From CAZGKW01 sp964526295 (GTDB taxonomy: Bacteria; Planctomycetota; Phycisphaerae; FEN-1346): a stretch of DNA of 64,000 bases. Below, piece by piece: positions 32,865 through 41,179 of the stretch. How positions within the stretch are numbered: position 1 is the stretch's first letter; each line of letters begins with the position of its first letter. A model generated the notes under the pieces. The model was not told the origin of the DNA. It made no database searches and saw only the letters and a program-made list of their open reading frames with translations. Location of the stretch: positions 1 through 64,000 of the forward strand of contig CAZGKW010000001.1 in assembly GCA_964526295.1 (NCBI GenBank). The letters run 5' to 3'. The translations under genes were made by a program, and so were the position numbers.

Positions 32865-34670
32865 CTACGGCGGGGCGTCGCTCGGTGCTCGCCTGTCTGT
32901 CGTCTCCGGCGCAAGGTCGAGGGCGAACTGCCAAGGCAGCGGAACCCGCGTCGCGTCGCCGCGGAAGTCCGTGACCATGCGCGTCAGGACCTCGGCCCGC
33001 TCGGTTGGCGATAGGGCCTCGGCGTGCCGGATGGTGAGCCACGCCGGCGGCGAGGCCCGCAGCTCGTCCAGCAGGTCCCGGCGGACGAAGAAGAACAGCC
33101 CGTCGACGGTCACCTTGACATAGCTCTCCAGGAACGCCGTGTCCCCCGCCAGGCCGGAGGCCCGGGCCCAGGAGGTGTGGATCTCGACGACGTCGGGCCG
33201 GTCGTCGGAGGCCATGAGCCGGCGTACCGCCTTCCACCCCCGGAGGGCCCCCTCGCGGTAGTTCAGGAGCGCGAGGTCCACCAGCTCCAGCTCGTCCCCC
33301 CACCACAGGGCCGTCGCCCCCATGTCGGGGGTGGCGAGGCGCGGCGTGCGGCCCAGCCGACCCTCCAGCCGTGCCGCCAGGCGCGCTCCCGGTCCGACCA
33401 GCTCCCGCACGGCCGCGACGGTCACGGGCTGACGCGCGTACCGGCGGAGCACGAGGCCCTGGAGGGCGAGGAACGGGACCAGGACCAGGGCGACCGTCGC
33501 CGGCGACCAGCGGAGGCCGGCCCGGGCGAGCGTCGCCAGCAGGACGGCCCACATGGGCACCGTGACGGCCATCAAGACCCGCCCGTCGGTGCCCATCATC
33601 CCCCCGATCCACCAGTGATAGACCGCGTAGAGGACGAAGGCGGCGACGAAAAACGCGAAGTCGGCCGCCGTCCGGCGGGTGGCATGCCACAGCCCCGCCC
33701 CGGCCCCGCGGCGGCCCCTCAGCGCTGCCAGAATGGCAGCCGGGACCAGCGGCACTAGCGCCGCCCCGAGGAACCGCCCCACGTAGAGCGTCCCCAGGGC
33801 CAGGCGGACAGCGTGCGGCCGCCAGTACGGCGGGTGCATCTTGGCATAGACCGGGTTCGGCATGATCTGGCCGAAGCAGGCCCATCGCCACGCCAGAAAC
33901 GCCCCGAACACGACCGCCGCAACCCCGACCGCCCCCAGAATGCACCCGAGGCGTCGCCCCCGTGCCGCAAAAAGGGGCCCTGGGTCCCTTTTTAATCCCC
34001 CGTAGGACCCCGAATTCGGGCCTCTATGGGGAAAGGATGCCGGGTCCTTTTTCCGGGCGGCGTCCCAGACGGCGGCGGCGGCGAGCAGGCCGGCCGTGAC
34101 GACGCCTTCGGGGCGCGTAAGGAGCATCAGGGCCAGGACGACCCCCAATCCCATGGCCAGGCGTCCCCCATCGCCCCCCTCGACCCCCCTCAGGCGCAGG
34201 TACAGCACCCCCGCCGCGAGGTGCAGCGCGAGGAACAGGTGGTTCTCCATCCCGTCGGCGACACTGCCGATCGCCACCGCCGACAGGGCGTACAGGGCGA
34301 CCAGCAGGAGCCGGCCCGGCCGCCCGAGGCCGACCGCCCGCCCCAGCTCGTACGCGAGGAGCGAATTCGCCACGTAAAAGCCTGCACAAGCCAGTCGCGC
34401 GGCCGTCAACAGGCCGTCAGGCGACCGCCACACGACCGTCAACGCCGCTGCAACGAGCATCCAAAGGAACGTCGAGGACCCTTCAACCCGCTCGCCGTGG
34501 TGGCCGAATCGGACCTCGCCGGTCTCGGCCAGCGTCCGCGAGTAGGCCAGCGTGATGGCCGTGTCGTCCCAGCTCTTCTCCCACACCAGGCCCGCCATCG
34601 CCAGGCCGATCACCGAGAGGCCGAGCACGACGGCGACGGTGACGATGGAATTCTTCCGGCGGCAGGTCAC
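32865..34670 (-). CDS. GT-C type polytopic glycosyltransferase
   Basis: Integral membrane protein (601 residues) resembling AftB/mannosyltransferase-type GT-C enzymes, which move sugars from polyprenyl-phosphate donors on the periplasmic face. After the first span (about residues 9-28) is the acidic motif WDDTAITLAYSRTLAETGEV followed by GERVEGSSTFLW, the usual GT-C first-loop signature. About nine further spans follow. A soluble C-terminal region (about 420-601) begins after the last span. Residues about 206-234 (KKDPASFPHRGPNSGSYGG, then LKRDPGPLF) are encoded by hairpin element B and look like an in-frame insertion. The start is GTG with GGAG upstream; acceptor unknown. Confidence 0.75.
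   Translation of the reverse strand: MTCRRKNSIVTVAVVLGLSVIGLAMAGLVWEKSWDDTAITLAYSRTLAETGEVRFGHHGERVEGSSTFLWMLVAAALTVVWRSPDGLLTAARLACAGFYVANSLLAYELGRAVGLGRPGRLLLVALYALSAVAIGSVADGMENHLFLALHLAAGVLYLRLRGVEGGDGGRLAMGLGVVLALMLLTRPEGVVTAGLLAAAAVWDAARKKDPASFPHRGPNSGSYGGLKRDPGPLFAARGRRLGCILGAVGVAAVVFGAFLAWRWACFGQIMPNPVYAKMHPPYWRPHAVRLALGTLYVGRFLGAALVPLVPAAILAALRGRRGAGAGLWHATRRTAADFAFFVAAFVLYAVYHWWIGGMMGTDGRVLMAVTVPMWAVLLATLARAGLRWSPATVALVLVPFLALQGLVLRRYARQPVTVAAVRELVGPGARLAARLEGRLGRTPRLATPDMGATALWWGDELELVDLALLNYREGALRGWKAVRRLMASDDRPDVVEIHTSWARASGLAGDTAFLESYVKVTVDGLFFFVRRDLLDELRASPPAWLTIRHAEALSPTERAEVLTRMVTDFRGDATRVPLPWQFALDLAPETTDRRAPSDAPP
33969..34054. repeat. Two-hairpin element B inside a coding sequence
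   Basis: An 86-base segment bounded by two A/T-flanked inverted repeats. A5-GGGGCCC-t-GGGTCCC-T5 lies at 33969-33993 (one mismatched pair per arm), and GGAAAGGA...TCCTTTTTCC at 34030-34054. A perfect palindrome CCCGAATTCGGG sits between them at 34009-34020. The layout matches element A at 31817-31907, 2 kb away. It lies in frame within the GT-C gene and looks like intergenic DNA inserted into it. Confidence 0.7.
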
Positions 34671-34678
34671 GCGGCGTC

Positions 34679-34747
34679 TCCGGCAGCTCCGTGCGCGGTG
34701 GTCCGGCAGCTCCGTGCAGGTTGGTCGGGCGGCTTCGTGCGTGTTCG
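34679..34747. repeat. Three tandem 23-base units in a divergent promoter region
   Basis: Units start at 34679, 34702 and 34725. The first two share the exact 16-base word TCCGGCAGCTCCGTGC; the third is degenerate (TCGGGCGGCTTCGTGC). They lie between the divergent GT-C and epimerase genes and share the CTCCGTGC word with the loops of the hairpin family. Confidence 0.65.
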
Positions 34748-34831
34748 GGCGTGCTTTGTAGTTTGCGAGCGGCCCGGCCGCAAGCGCGATTCCAAACCAA
34801 GCACGTACCCGAGGCGCCGCGAAGTTGCGGC

Positions 34832-34860
34832 TTGCGGCCCCCGCCCGTTTCGCTTACCAT
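34832..34860 (+). promoter_or_regulatory. Putative promoter for the epimerase gene
   Basis: TTGCGG (34832-34837), 17-base spacer, TACCAT (34855-34860), then a 31-base leader to the ATG at 34892. The -35 and -10 each match four of six consensus bases. Confidence 0.4.
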
Positions 34861-34891
34861 CCGGGCCCCTGTGACAGGCGAAGGCCCCCCG

Positions 34892-35932
34892 ATGACGCGT
34901 TACCTCGTGACCGGCGGCGCCGGCTTCCTCGGCATCAACCTGGTCCGCTGCCTGCTGGCCCGGGGCCACGACGTCACCTCGCTCGACGTCGCCGAGTTCG
35001 ACTACCCCGACTGCCGCGACCGCGTCCGGACCGTCACGGGCGACGTCCGCGACCCGGCGGCCGTGTCCGAGGCCACCGAGGGGTCCGACCTCGTGGTCCA
35101 CTGCGCGGCCGCCCTGCCCCTCTACTCGCGAGAGGACATCTTCTCGACCGACGTCGACGGGACGCGGAACGTCTTCGAGGCCGCCCGGGAGGCCGGCATC
35201 GCACGGGTCGTCCATATCTCCTCGACCGCCGTCTACGGCATTCCCGACCACCACCCCATCTACGAGGCCGATCCGCTCGACGGCGTCGGCCCCTACGGCG
35301 AGGCGAAGGTCCAGGCCGAGGAGGTGGCCCGGGAGTTCCGCCGGCGCGGACTGTGCGTGCCGATCCTGCGGCCGAAGTCGTTCATCGGGCCCGAGCGGCT
35401 GGGCGTCTTCGCCCTGCTCTACGACTGGGCGACGGAGGGGCGGAACTTCCCGATCCTCGGCCGGGGCGACAACCGCTACCAGCTCCTCGACGTCGAGGAC
35501 CTGTGCGATGCGATCTGCCTGGCGGCCACGGTGGACGCCGACCGGGCCAACGACACGTTCAACATCGGGGCGAAGGAGTTCGGCACGTTCCGGGAGGACC
35601 TCCAGGCGGTGCTCGACCGGGCCGGGCACGGCAAGCGGATCGTCCCGGTCCCGGCGGGGCCGGCCATCCTGGCCCTCAAAGTGCTGGAGCGCCTGGGCCT
35701 CTCGCCCCTCTACCAGTGGGTCTACGAGACGGCGGCGACCGAGTCGTTCGTCTCGATCGAGAAGGCCGAAAGGGTGCTCGGGTTCGAGCCCGAATACTCG
35801 AATCGCGAGGCGCTGATCCGCAACTACGAGTGGTACCTGGAGCACGAGGAGGCGTTCCGCGGCGCCTCGGGCGTCTCGCACCGGGTGCCGTGGAACCAGG
35901 GCGTCCTGCGGCTGGCGAAGGTTTTTTTCTGA
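34892..35932 (+). CDS. NAD-dependent sugar-nucleotide epimerase/dehydratase (extended SDR)
   Basis: Cytoplasmic extended short-chain dehydrogenase, 346 residues, likely modifying a nucleotide sugar or related polyol. The NAD loop is TGGAGFLG (residues about 7-14). The catalytic Ser/Tyr/Lys are in HISSTAVYG and YGEAK (YxxxK). The middle holds ILRPKSFIGPERLG and GRGDNRYQLLDVEDLC, as in UDP-sugar epimerases. The frame is open upstream through the tandem repeats, but the ATG at 34892 begins directly before the Rossmann strand. A 3-beta-hydroxysteroid-dehydrogenase-like relative is the alternative. Confidence 0.85.
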   Translation: MTRYLVTGGAGFLGINLVRCLLARGHDVTSLDVAEFDYPDCRDRVRTVTGDVRDPAAVSEATEGSDLVVHCAAALPLYSREDIFSTDVDGTRNVFEAAREAGIARVVHISSTAVYGIPDHHPIYEADPLDGVGPYGEAKVQAEEVAREFRRRGLCVPILRPKSFIGPERLGVFALLYDWATEGRNFPILGRGDNRYQLLDVEDLCDAICLAATVDADRANDTFNIGAKEFGTFREDLQAVLDRAGHGKRIVPVPAGPAILALKVLERLGLSPLYQWVYETAATESFVSIEKAERVLGFEPEYSNREALIRNYEWYLEHEEAFRGASGVSHRVPWNQGVLRLAKVFF

Positions 35933-35965
35933 CCGCCCGCGGCGCCGGACAGCGGAAGGGCCGTC

Positions 35966-38422
35966 ATGGACCGACCGAGATCGTCGCTGGTCAGCCTGTT
36001 CCTGCTGTCGCTGGCGGTCCTGGTGATGGAGGTCTGCCTGACGCGGATCTACTCGGTCCTGTCGTGGCACCACTTCGCGTACCTGATCATCAGCCTGGCC
36101 CTGCTGGGGTTCGGGGCGGCGGGGAGCTACGTGACGGCGTCCCGGCGTTTCGCGGACGCGGAGGTCCGGCCGGCGCGTCTCGCGCCGTTCGCATGGCTTT
36201 TCTCGGTGACGGCCGCCGCGGCGATCGTCGTGGCCTCGAAGATCCGGTTCTACCCGGTCGACATCGTCCTTTTCCGCGATTACAGCAACGGCGTCAGCCT
36301 GCTGCTGCTCTACGCCGTGACGGGCGTGCCGTTCTTCTTCGCCGGGGTGTGCATCGGCCGGCTGGTGGCCTTGGCGGGTGACCGGGTGAACCAGTTCTAC
36401 TTCGCGGACCTGCTGGGGGCGGGGGCCGGGGCGTTGGCGTCCCTGGCGGTCATCAACCACCTCGGGCCCGTGGCGGGCGTGTTCCTGTCGGCGACGCTGG
36501 CGGCCCTGGCGGCTTGTCTGCTGGGCACGGGGGGCCTGCGGTGGCGGCGGTGGGCGTTCCCGCTGACGCTGGTGGCGGCGGCGGGTCTGACGGCCGGGGC
36601 CGCCCGGACCGACCTCGTGCCCCTCTACTACCCCCCCAGCAAGGACATGTTCCGCCAGGAAGGCCGCGTGGATTACTCCCGGTGGCACGTCGTTGGGAAG
36701 ATCGACGTGCTGAAACCGGGGGCCTCCTACTGGTCGTTCGGCGGGGCCCTCGCACAGCGCTACACCGCGCCGCCGCCGGTGGTCCGCGGCATCTTCCAGG
36801 ACGGGGCCGCCCCGACGGGCATCATGCACCTGGCCGAGGCCCCCGAGGACGTGCCGCTGCTGGGCGAGTATCTCCAGGGGGTGGCCTATACGGTCCGGCC
36901 CGTGCGGCGGGCCCTCGTAATCGGCATCGGCGGCGGCATCGACGGCCTTATCGCACTCCACCACGGGACCGACGAGGTCGTGGGCGTGGACTTGAACCCC
37001 GTGACGGTCGAGGCCATGCGGGTCACCCACCGGGACGAGTGCCCGGCCTTGTGGCGGGAGGGCCGGGTCGAGGTCGTCGTCGCCGAGGGTCGGCACTACC
37101 TGACGCGGACGGGCGAGCGGTTCGACGTCATCCAGCTCTCCGGGGTGGACACGTTCACGGCGCTCTCGAGCGGGGCCTACGCACTCTCGGAGAACTTCCT
37201 TTACACCCGCGAGGCGATGCGGGACTTCTGGGACCACCTGACGGACGACGGGGTCCTGTCGTTCTCGCGGTGGCTGTTCGATCCGCCCCGCGAGACGCTC
37301 CGGCTCGTCGCGACCCAGGCCGCCGCCCTTGCGGACGCGGGCGTCGAGGGGCCCTGGCGGCACGTCGTGGTGCTGGCCGGGCCGGCCTACAAGGGACGTT
37401 CGCCGTGGGCCGAGACGCTGCTCGCGCGGTCGCCGTTCACTGCGGCCGAGATCGCGAACCTGACGCGGTGGGCCGAGGAGCGGGGCTTCGAGGTGCTTTA
37501 CGATCCGCACCACGAGCGAGATGGGCCATGGGACGAACTCCTTCGCGCAGACGAGGCCGAGCGAGAGGCCTTCGTCGCGGCCTATCCGTTCAACATCCGG
37601 CCCACGACCGACGACGACCCGTTCTTCTTCCAGTTCTACCGGTGGCGGTCGCTGGTCGAGATCGCGACGGGCGGCAAGGGCGGCCTGGCGGGCAGCACGG
37701 GAGGCTACGGTATCACGCGGGTGCCGCTTGGCCTGATGATCCTTGCCCTCAGCCTGGTGCAGATGCTGGTGCTGGCGGTGGCGTTCATCCTGTCGCCGCT
37801 GCTGATGCGGGGGAGGCAGCGGACGCGGGGGCGGGGCCGGTTCGGCGTGTTTCTTTACTTCGCCGCGCTGGGCCTGGGCTTCATGTTCATCGAGATCGCC
37901 CTGCTTCAGAAGTTCAGCGTGTTCGTCGGGGGGCCGGTCTACAGCATGGCGATCACGCTGGCGGCGATCCTGGTGTTCTCGGGGCTGGGGGCCCAGGTCG
38001 GCCGGGTGTTCCGCCGTCGGCCCGGCCGTGGGCTGGTCGTCGTGATCGGCCTGGTGCTGGCCGTCACGGTGGGCGAGGTCCTGTTCCTGCGGTACGGCCT
38101 GGGGCGGCTGATGGGCCTCAGCCTGCCGCTGCGGTGGCTGGTGACGGCGGCGGCGATCCTGCCGGTGGGCCTCGTCCTGGGTATGCCCTTCCCCACGGGC
38201 CTTCGGCTGGTGGAGCGGATCGACGAGTCGGTCCGGCCGTGGGCCTGGGGCGTCAACGCCTTCGCCACGGTCATCGGGAGCATGTTGTGCGTCCTGGTGA
38301 GCATCCACGCCGGGTTCACGACGGCCCTGGTGGCGGCGATGGGCATCTACGTCGTCGGCGGCCTGGGCATGCTGTGGGCGGTGTGGCGGAACCGGGCGAC
38401 GACGTTCGTGGCATCGCGGTGA
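35966..38422 (+). CDS. Membrane-embedded spermidine-synthase-like methyltransferase
   Basis: An 818-residue protein with three parts. An N-terminal membrane block of about six spans comes first (residues about 8-205). A Rossmann-fold SAM-binding domain of the spermidine-synthase type follows (about 310-560; ALVIGIGGGIDGLIALHHG, VVGVDLNPVTVEAM, VVVAEGRHYLTRT). A C-terminal membrane block of about six spans ends it (590-810; GMPFPTGLRL). Such fusions are frequent in Planctomycetota and metagenomes, but the substrate is unknown. True polyamine synthesis is doubtful because no partner gene is near and the aminopropyl-transfer motifs are not obvious. It starts 33 bases after the epimerase. Confidence 0.8.
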   Translation: MDRPRSSLVSLFLLSLAVLVMEVCLTRIYSVLSWHHFAYLIISLALLGFGAAGSYVTASRRFADAEVRPARLAPFAWLFSVTAAAAIVVASKIRFYPVDIVLFRDYSNGVSLLLLYAVTGVPFFFAGVCIGRLVALAGDRVNQFYFADLLGAGAGALASLAVINHLGPVAGVFLSATLAALAACLLGTGGLRWRRWAFPLTLVAAAGLTAGAARTDLVPLYYPPSKDMFRQEGRVDYSRWHVVGKIDVLKPGASYWSFGGALAQRYTAPPPVVRGIFQDGAAPTGIMHLAEAPEDVPLLGEYLQGVAYTVRPVRRALVIGIGGGIDGLIALHHGTDEVVGVDLNPVTVEAMRVTHRDECPALWREGRVEVVVAEGRHYLTRTGERFDVIQLSGVDTFTALSSGAYALSENFLYTREAMRDFWDHLTDDGVLSFSRWLFDPPRETLRLVATQAAALADAGVEGPWRHVVVLAGPAYKGRSPWAETLLARSPFTAAEIANLTRWAEERGFEVLYDPHHERDGPWDELLRADEAEREAFVAAYPFNIRPTTDDDPFFFQFYRWRSLVEIATGGKGGLAGSTGGYGITRVPLGLMILALSLVQMLVLAVAFILSPLLMRGRQRTRGRGRFGVFLYFAALGLGFMFIEIALLQKFSVFVGGPVYSMAITLAAILVFSGLGAQVGRVFRRRPGRGLVVVIGLVLAVTVGEVLFLRYGLGRLMGLSLPLRWLVTAAAILPVGLVLGMPFPTGLRLVERIDESVRPWAWGVNAFATVIGSMLCVLVSIHAGFTTALVAAMGIYVVGGLGMLWAVWRNRATTFVASR

Positions 38423-38492
38423 ATCGCGCCGCCTGCGAGGTCGTCCAGTTCAGCGGCGCGCCCGCAGACGGCACGGCCGTGCGGAGGTGACG

Positions 38493-40004
38493 ATGCGAAG
38501 GCGATGGGTGGCCGCACTGGCGGTCCTGGTCTGTGCCTTGATGCACGTCGACGTCGCGGGCGCGGCCTCACCGAGCGTCACTTGGAGGCACTACGTCGTC
38601 CGGTCGGCCGCCTCGGGCAAGATCGAGCGGTTCTGGGTGGGCCACCGGGCGGACCTGGACGCCGGCGGCGAGTACCCCGCGATCTACTTCCTGGACGGCC
38701 TCCTGGGCCACGAGGACGAGTGGAAGCAGGGCCTCGACCCGCACCTCGGTCGGCACGAGATCGTCGCCGTCTGCCCGTCGGTGGGCGGGGCGACGTGGTA
38801 TATGAACTCGCCCGCCCGGCCCTGGATGCGATGGGGCGACTTCCTCACCCTGGAGCTGCGATCGTTCGTCGAGGCGAACTACCCGGCGTCGCGGAAGAAG
38901 GGCCAGCGGGGGATCGTCGGCATCTCCGCCGGGGCCCACGGGGCCCTGTACCAGGCCCTCGCGCGGGACCTCTACGGCAGCGTGGGCCTGCTGTCGCCGG
39001 CCATCGACCTCCGGGGCTACATCGGGGGCTTCGGCCTGGGCTACTGGGTCGGGCCGCGGTCGGCCGGGACGGGACCTCTCTATGCCGCCCGCTCGACGCC
39101 GCTGCTGGTGGCCCAGCGGGAGGACCCGCTGCCGTTCGAGTTGTACGTTGATGCGGGCAAGTCCGACCCCGCCCGGACCCAGATGATGGGCCTGGCCGCC
39201 GCGCTGGCCCGCACCGGCACGACGTTCAAGCAGCACGTCGGGACGGGCGGGCACAACTGGACCTACTGGCGGTCGCGGATCGCCGACCACCTGGCGTGGC
39301 ACGCCGAGCAGTTCGCCCGTCACGCCCGGGAGGGCGTCTACGCGACCGAGGCACCCCCCGCCGAGGACGGCCTGAAGCCTGCGACCGTGCCGGACGTGAC
39401 GCTCTCGGACGCGGCGAAGGCCCGCCTGACGGCGGCGTGGGACACCGGGCCCGGGGGGCGCTTCGTCGCCGTGACCGGCCTGCCGGAGGGCGGGGCACCG
39501 CTGGCGAAAACGGACGCCAACGGGCAGGACGTCGCGCTTCAGGCCGGCATCGGCCTTCAGGGCCACGAACCGCAGGTCCGGAGCTGCCGGCTGGAGCTGG
39601 ACGCCTCGACGCCGATCCGGTCGGCCGGGTCCGTGACGCTGGTGGTGCACCTTCGCAACGGCCGGCGCCAGCGACTCGCCTCGGCGAAGGTCAGTCTGCC
39701 GGTCCCGGCGGGCGAGCCGAAGCGGCGGGTGCCCGCCCGGGCCCGGCTGGTGGCGGAGGTCCTTCCGCCGGACTCGCTCCGCGGCGGGATCGTGCTGGGC
39801 GTGCAGCCGATCGGGCCCGACGGGTCGGCGGCGGGCGAGCCGCGAATCGTGGCGGCCCCGCCGGGCACCAAGGCCATCGAGTTCTGGCCCATCGTGCCGA
39901 AGGGCCGGCTGGACTTGCGGCTGTCGGTCTCGGGCGCGGGCGACCTGCCCCTGGTGGGGGTCCACGCGGTCCGCCTGGTGGAGGAGCCGGCGGGCGGACC
40001 GTGA
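38493..40004 (+). CDS. Secreted esterase D-like alpha/beta hydrolase
   Basis: A 503-residue exported protein: signal peptide MRRRWVAALAVLVCALMHVDVAGAA (in part), then a putative esterase domain (about residues 27-270). The nucleophile elbow is GISAGAHGAL (GxSxG), with HVGTGGHNWTYWRSR as the likely His block. An Ala/Pro-rich linker leads to a C-terminal domain of about 200 residues that looks beta-rich. The ATG at 38493 lies 5 bases after GGAGG; the GTG at 38487 overlaps that site. Natural substrates could be esterified polysaccharides. Confidence 0.8.
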   Translation: MRRRWVAALAVLVCALMHVDVAGAASPSVTWRHYVVRSAASGKIERFWVGHRADLDAGGEYPAIYFLDGLLGHEDEWKQGLDPHLGRHEIVAVCPSVGGATWYMNSPARPWMRWGDFLTLELRSFVEANYPASRKKGQRGIVGISAGAHGALYQALARDLYGSVGLLSPAIDLRGYIGGFGLGYWVGPRSAGTGPLYAARSTPLLVAQREDPLPFELYVDAGKSDPARTQMMGLAAALARTGTTFKQHVGTGGHNWTYWRSRIADHLAWHAEQFARHAREGVYATEAPPAEDGLKPATVPDVTLSDAAKARLTAAWDTGPGGRFVAVTGLPEGGAPLAKTDANGQDVALQAGIGLQGHEPQVRSCRLELDASTPIRSAGSVTLVVHLRNGRRQRLASAKVSLPVPAGEPKRRVPARARLVAEVLPPDSLRGGIVLGVQPIGPDGSAAGEPRIVAAPPGTKAIEFWPIVPKGRLDLRLSVSGAGDLPLVGVHAVRLVEEPAGGP

Positions 40005-40161
40005 GCGACTCGTCTCGGTCGCCTCTCTCGTGGTGGGAGAGCGGGCATGAGACGGACCCTGAGCGGACGCGCCCCGGGCACGGCGGCGCCTCAACCCGCC
40101 CGACAGGTGCGGCCGATAAGGACTTGAGCTTACGAGTGCGAACCGCAGCGAGGATACTTCG

Positions 40162-41148
40162 ATGGCCGAACGCTGGCTGGTCACGGGTGGAGCGGGATTC
40201 ATCGGGTCGAACCTCGTCCGGGCCCTCCTGGAGCGGGGCGAGACCGTCCGGGTGCTCGACAACTATCTGACGGGATTCCGCGAGAACCTCGAGGAAATCG
40301 CCCGGAACATCGACCTCGTCGAGGGCGACATCCGCGACCCGGCGACGTGCCGGGCCGCCTGTGAGGGGGTCGAGATCGTCTCCCACCAGGCGGCCGTGCC
40401 GAGCGTGCCGCGGAGCATGGAGGACCCCCGGACCAGCTTCGACGTGAACGTGGCGGGCCTCCACAACATGCTGATGGCCTCCCGGGAGGCGGAGGTGCGG
40501 CGGTTCATCTTCGCCGCCAGCTCCAGCGCCTACGGCGCCGCCGAGGACCTGCCGAAACGCGAGACGATGGCCGTCCTGCCCGTGAGCCCCTACGCGGCGG
40601 CGAAGGCGGCGGGTGAGCTGTTCGTCTCGACGTGGGCCCGGGCGTTCGGCCTGGAGGCCGTCTCGCTCCGCTACTTCAACATCTTCGGCCCCCGCCAGGA
40701 CCCCACGAACCAGTACGCCGGGGTCATCGCCGCGTTCGCCTCGCGGATGCTCCGGGGCGAGCCGCCGACCATCTTCGGCGACGGGACCCAGTCGCGGGAC
40801 TTCACCTTCGTCGAGAACGCCGTCCACGCCAACCTGCTGGCCGCCGAGGCGGGCGGCCTGGCCGGCGAGGTGGTCAACATCGGGTGCGGCGAGGCCACGG
40901 ACCTCAACCAGATGGTCCGCGACTTCAACCGGCTGCTCGGGACGGACTTCGAGCCGGTCTACGAGCCGCCGCGGGCCGGTGACGTGAAGCACTCCCTGGC
41001 CGACATCTCGGCCGCCCGGAAGCTCCTGGGCTACGAGCCGCAGGTCCGGTTCGCCGAGGGCATGGAGCGGACGATCGAGTGGTACCGGTGGGCCCTGGAG
41101 ACGGGCTACGGCGGGTGGGGCGACGCGCCGGGCAAGCCCGGCGGCTGA
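40162..41148 (+). CDS. UDP-GlcNAc/glucose 4-epimerase-type SDR (WbpP-like)
   Basis: A 328-residue extended SDR: NAD loop TGGAGFIGSN (residues 8-17), HQAAVPSVPRSMEDP, the catalytic FAASSSAYG and YAAAK, then RYFNIFGPRQDPTNQYAGVI. The C-terminal GDGTQSRDFTFVENAV binds the nucleotide. These features match WbpP/TviC-type UDP-N-acetylglucosamine 4-epimerases used for surface polysaccharides. It is convergent with a nucleotide-sugar dehydrogenase, the enzyme that would act on the same pool. Confidence 0.88.
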   Translation: MAERWLVTGGAGFIGSNLVRALLERGETVRVLDNYLTGFRENLEEIARNIDLVEGDIRDPATCRAACEGVEIVSHQAAVPSVPRSMEDPRTSFDVNVAGLHNMLMASREAEVRRFIFAASSSAYGAAEDLPKRETMAVLPVSPYAAAKAAGELFVSTWARAFGLEAVSLRYFNIFGPRQDPTNQYAGVIAAFASRMLRGEPPTIFGDGTQSRDFTFVENAVHANLLAAEAGGLAGEVVNIGCGEATDLNQMVRDFNRLLGTDFEPVYEPPRAGDVKHSLADISAARKLLGYEPQVRFAEGMERTIEWYRWALETGYGGWGDAPGKPGG

Positions 41149-41179
41149 CCGTCCCCTGCCATCGAGGGACTTCGGCTGC

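Noticed and set aside
34667..38308. 1213-residue minus-strand ORF opposite the epimerase and methyltransferase genes
   Set aside because: Shadow frame of high-GC coding DNA; repetitive Arg/His/Gln/Asp composition and no recognisable domain.
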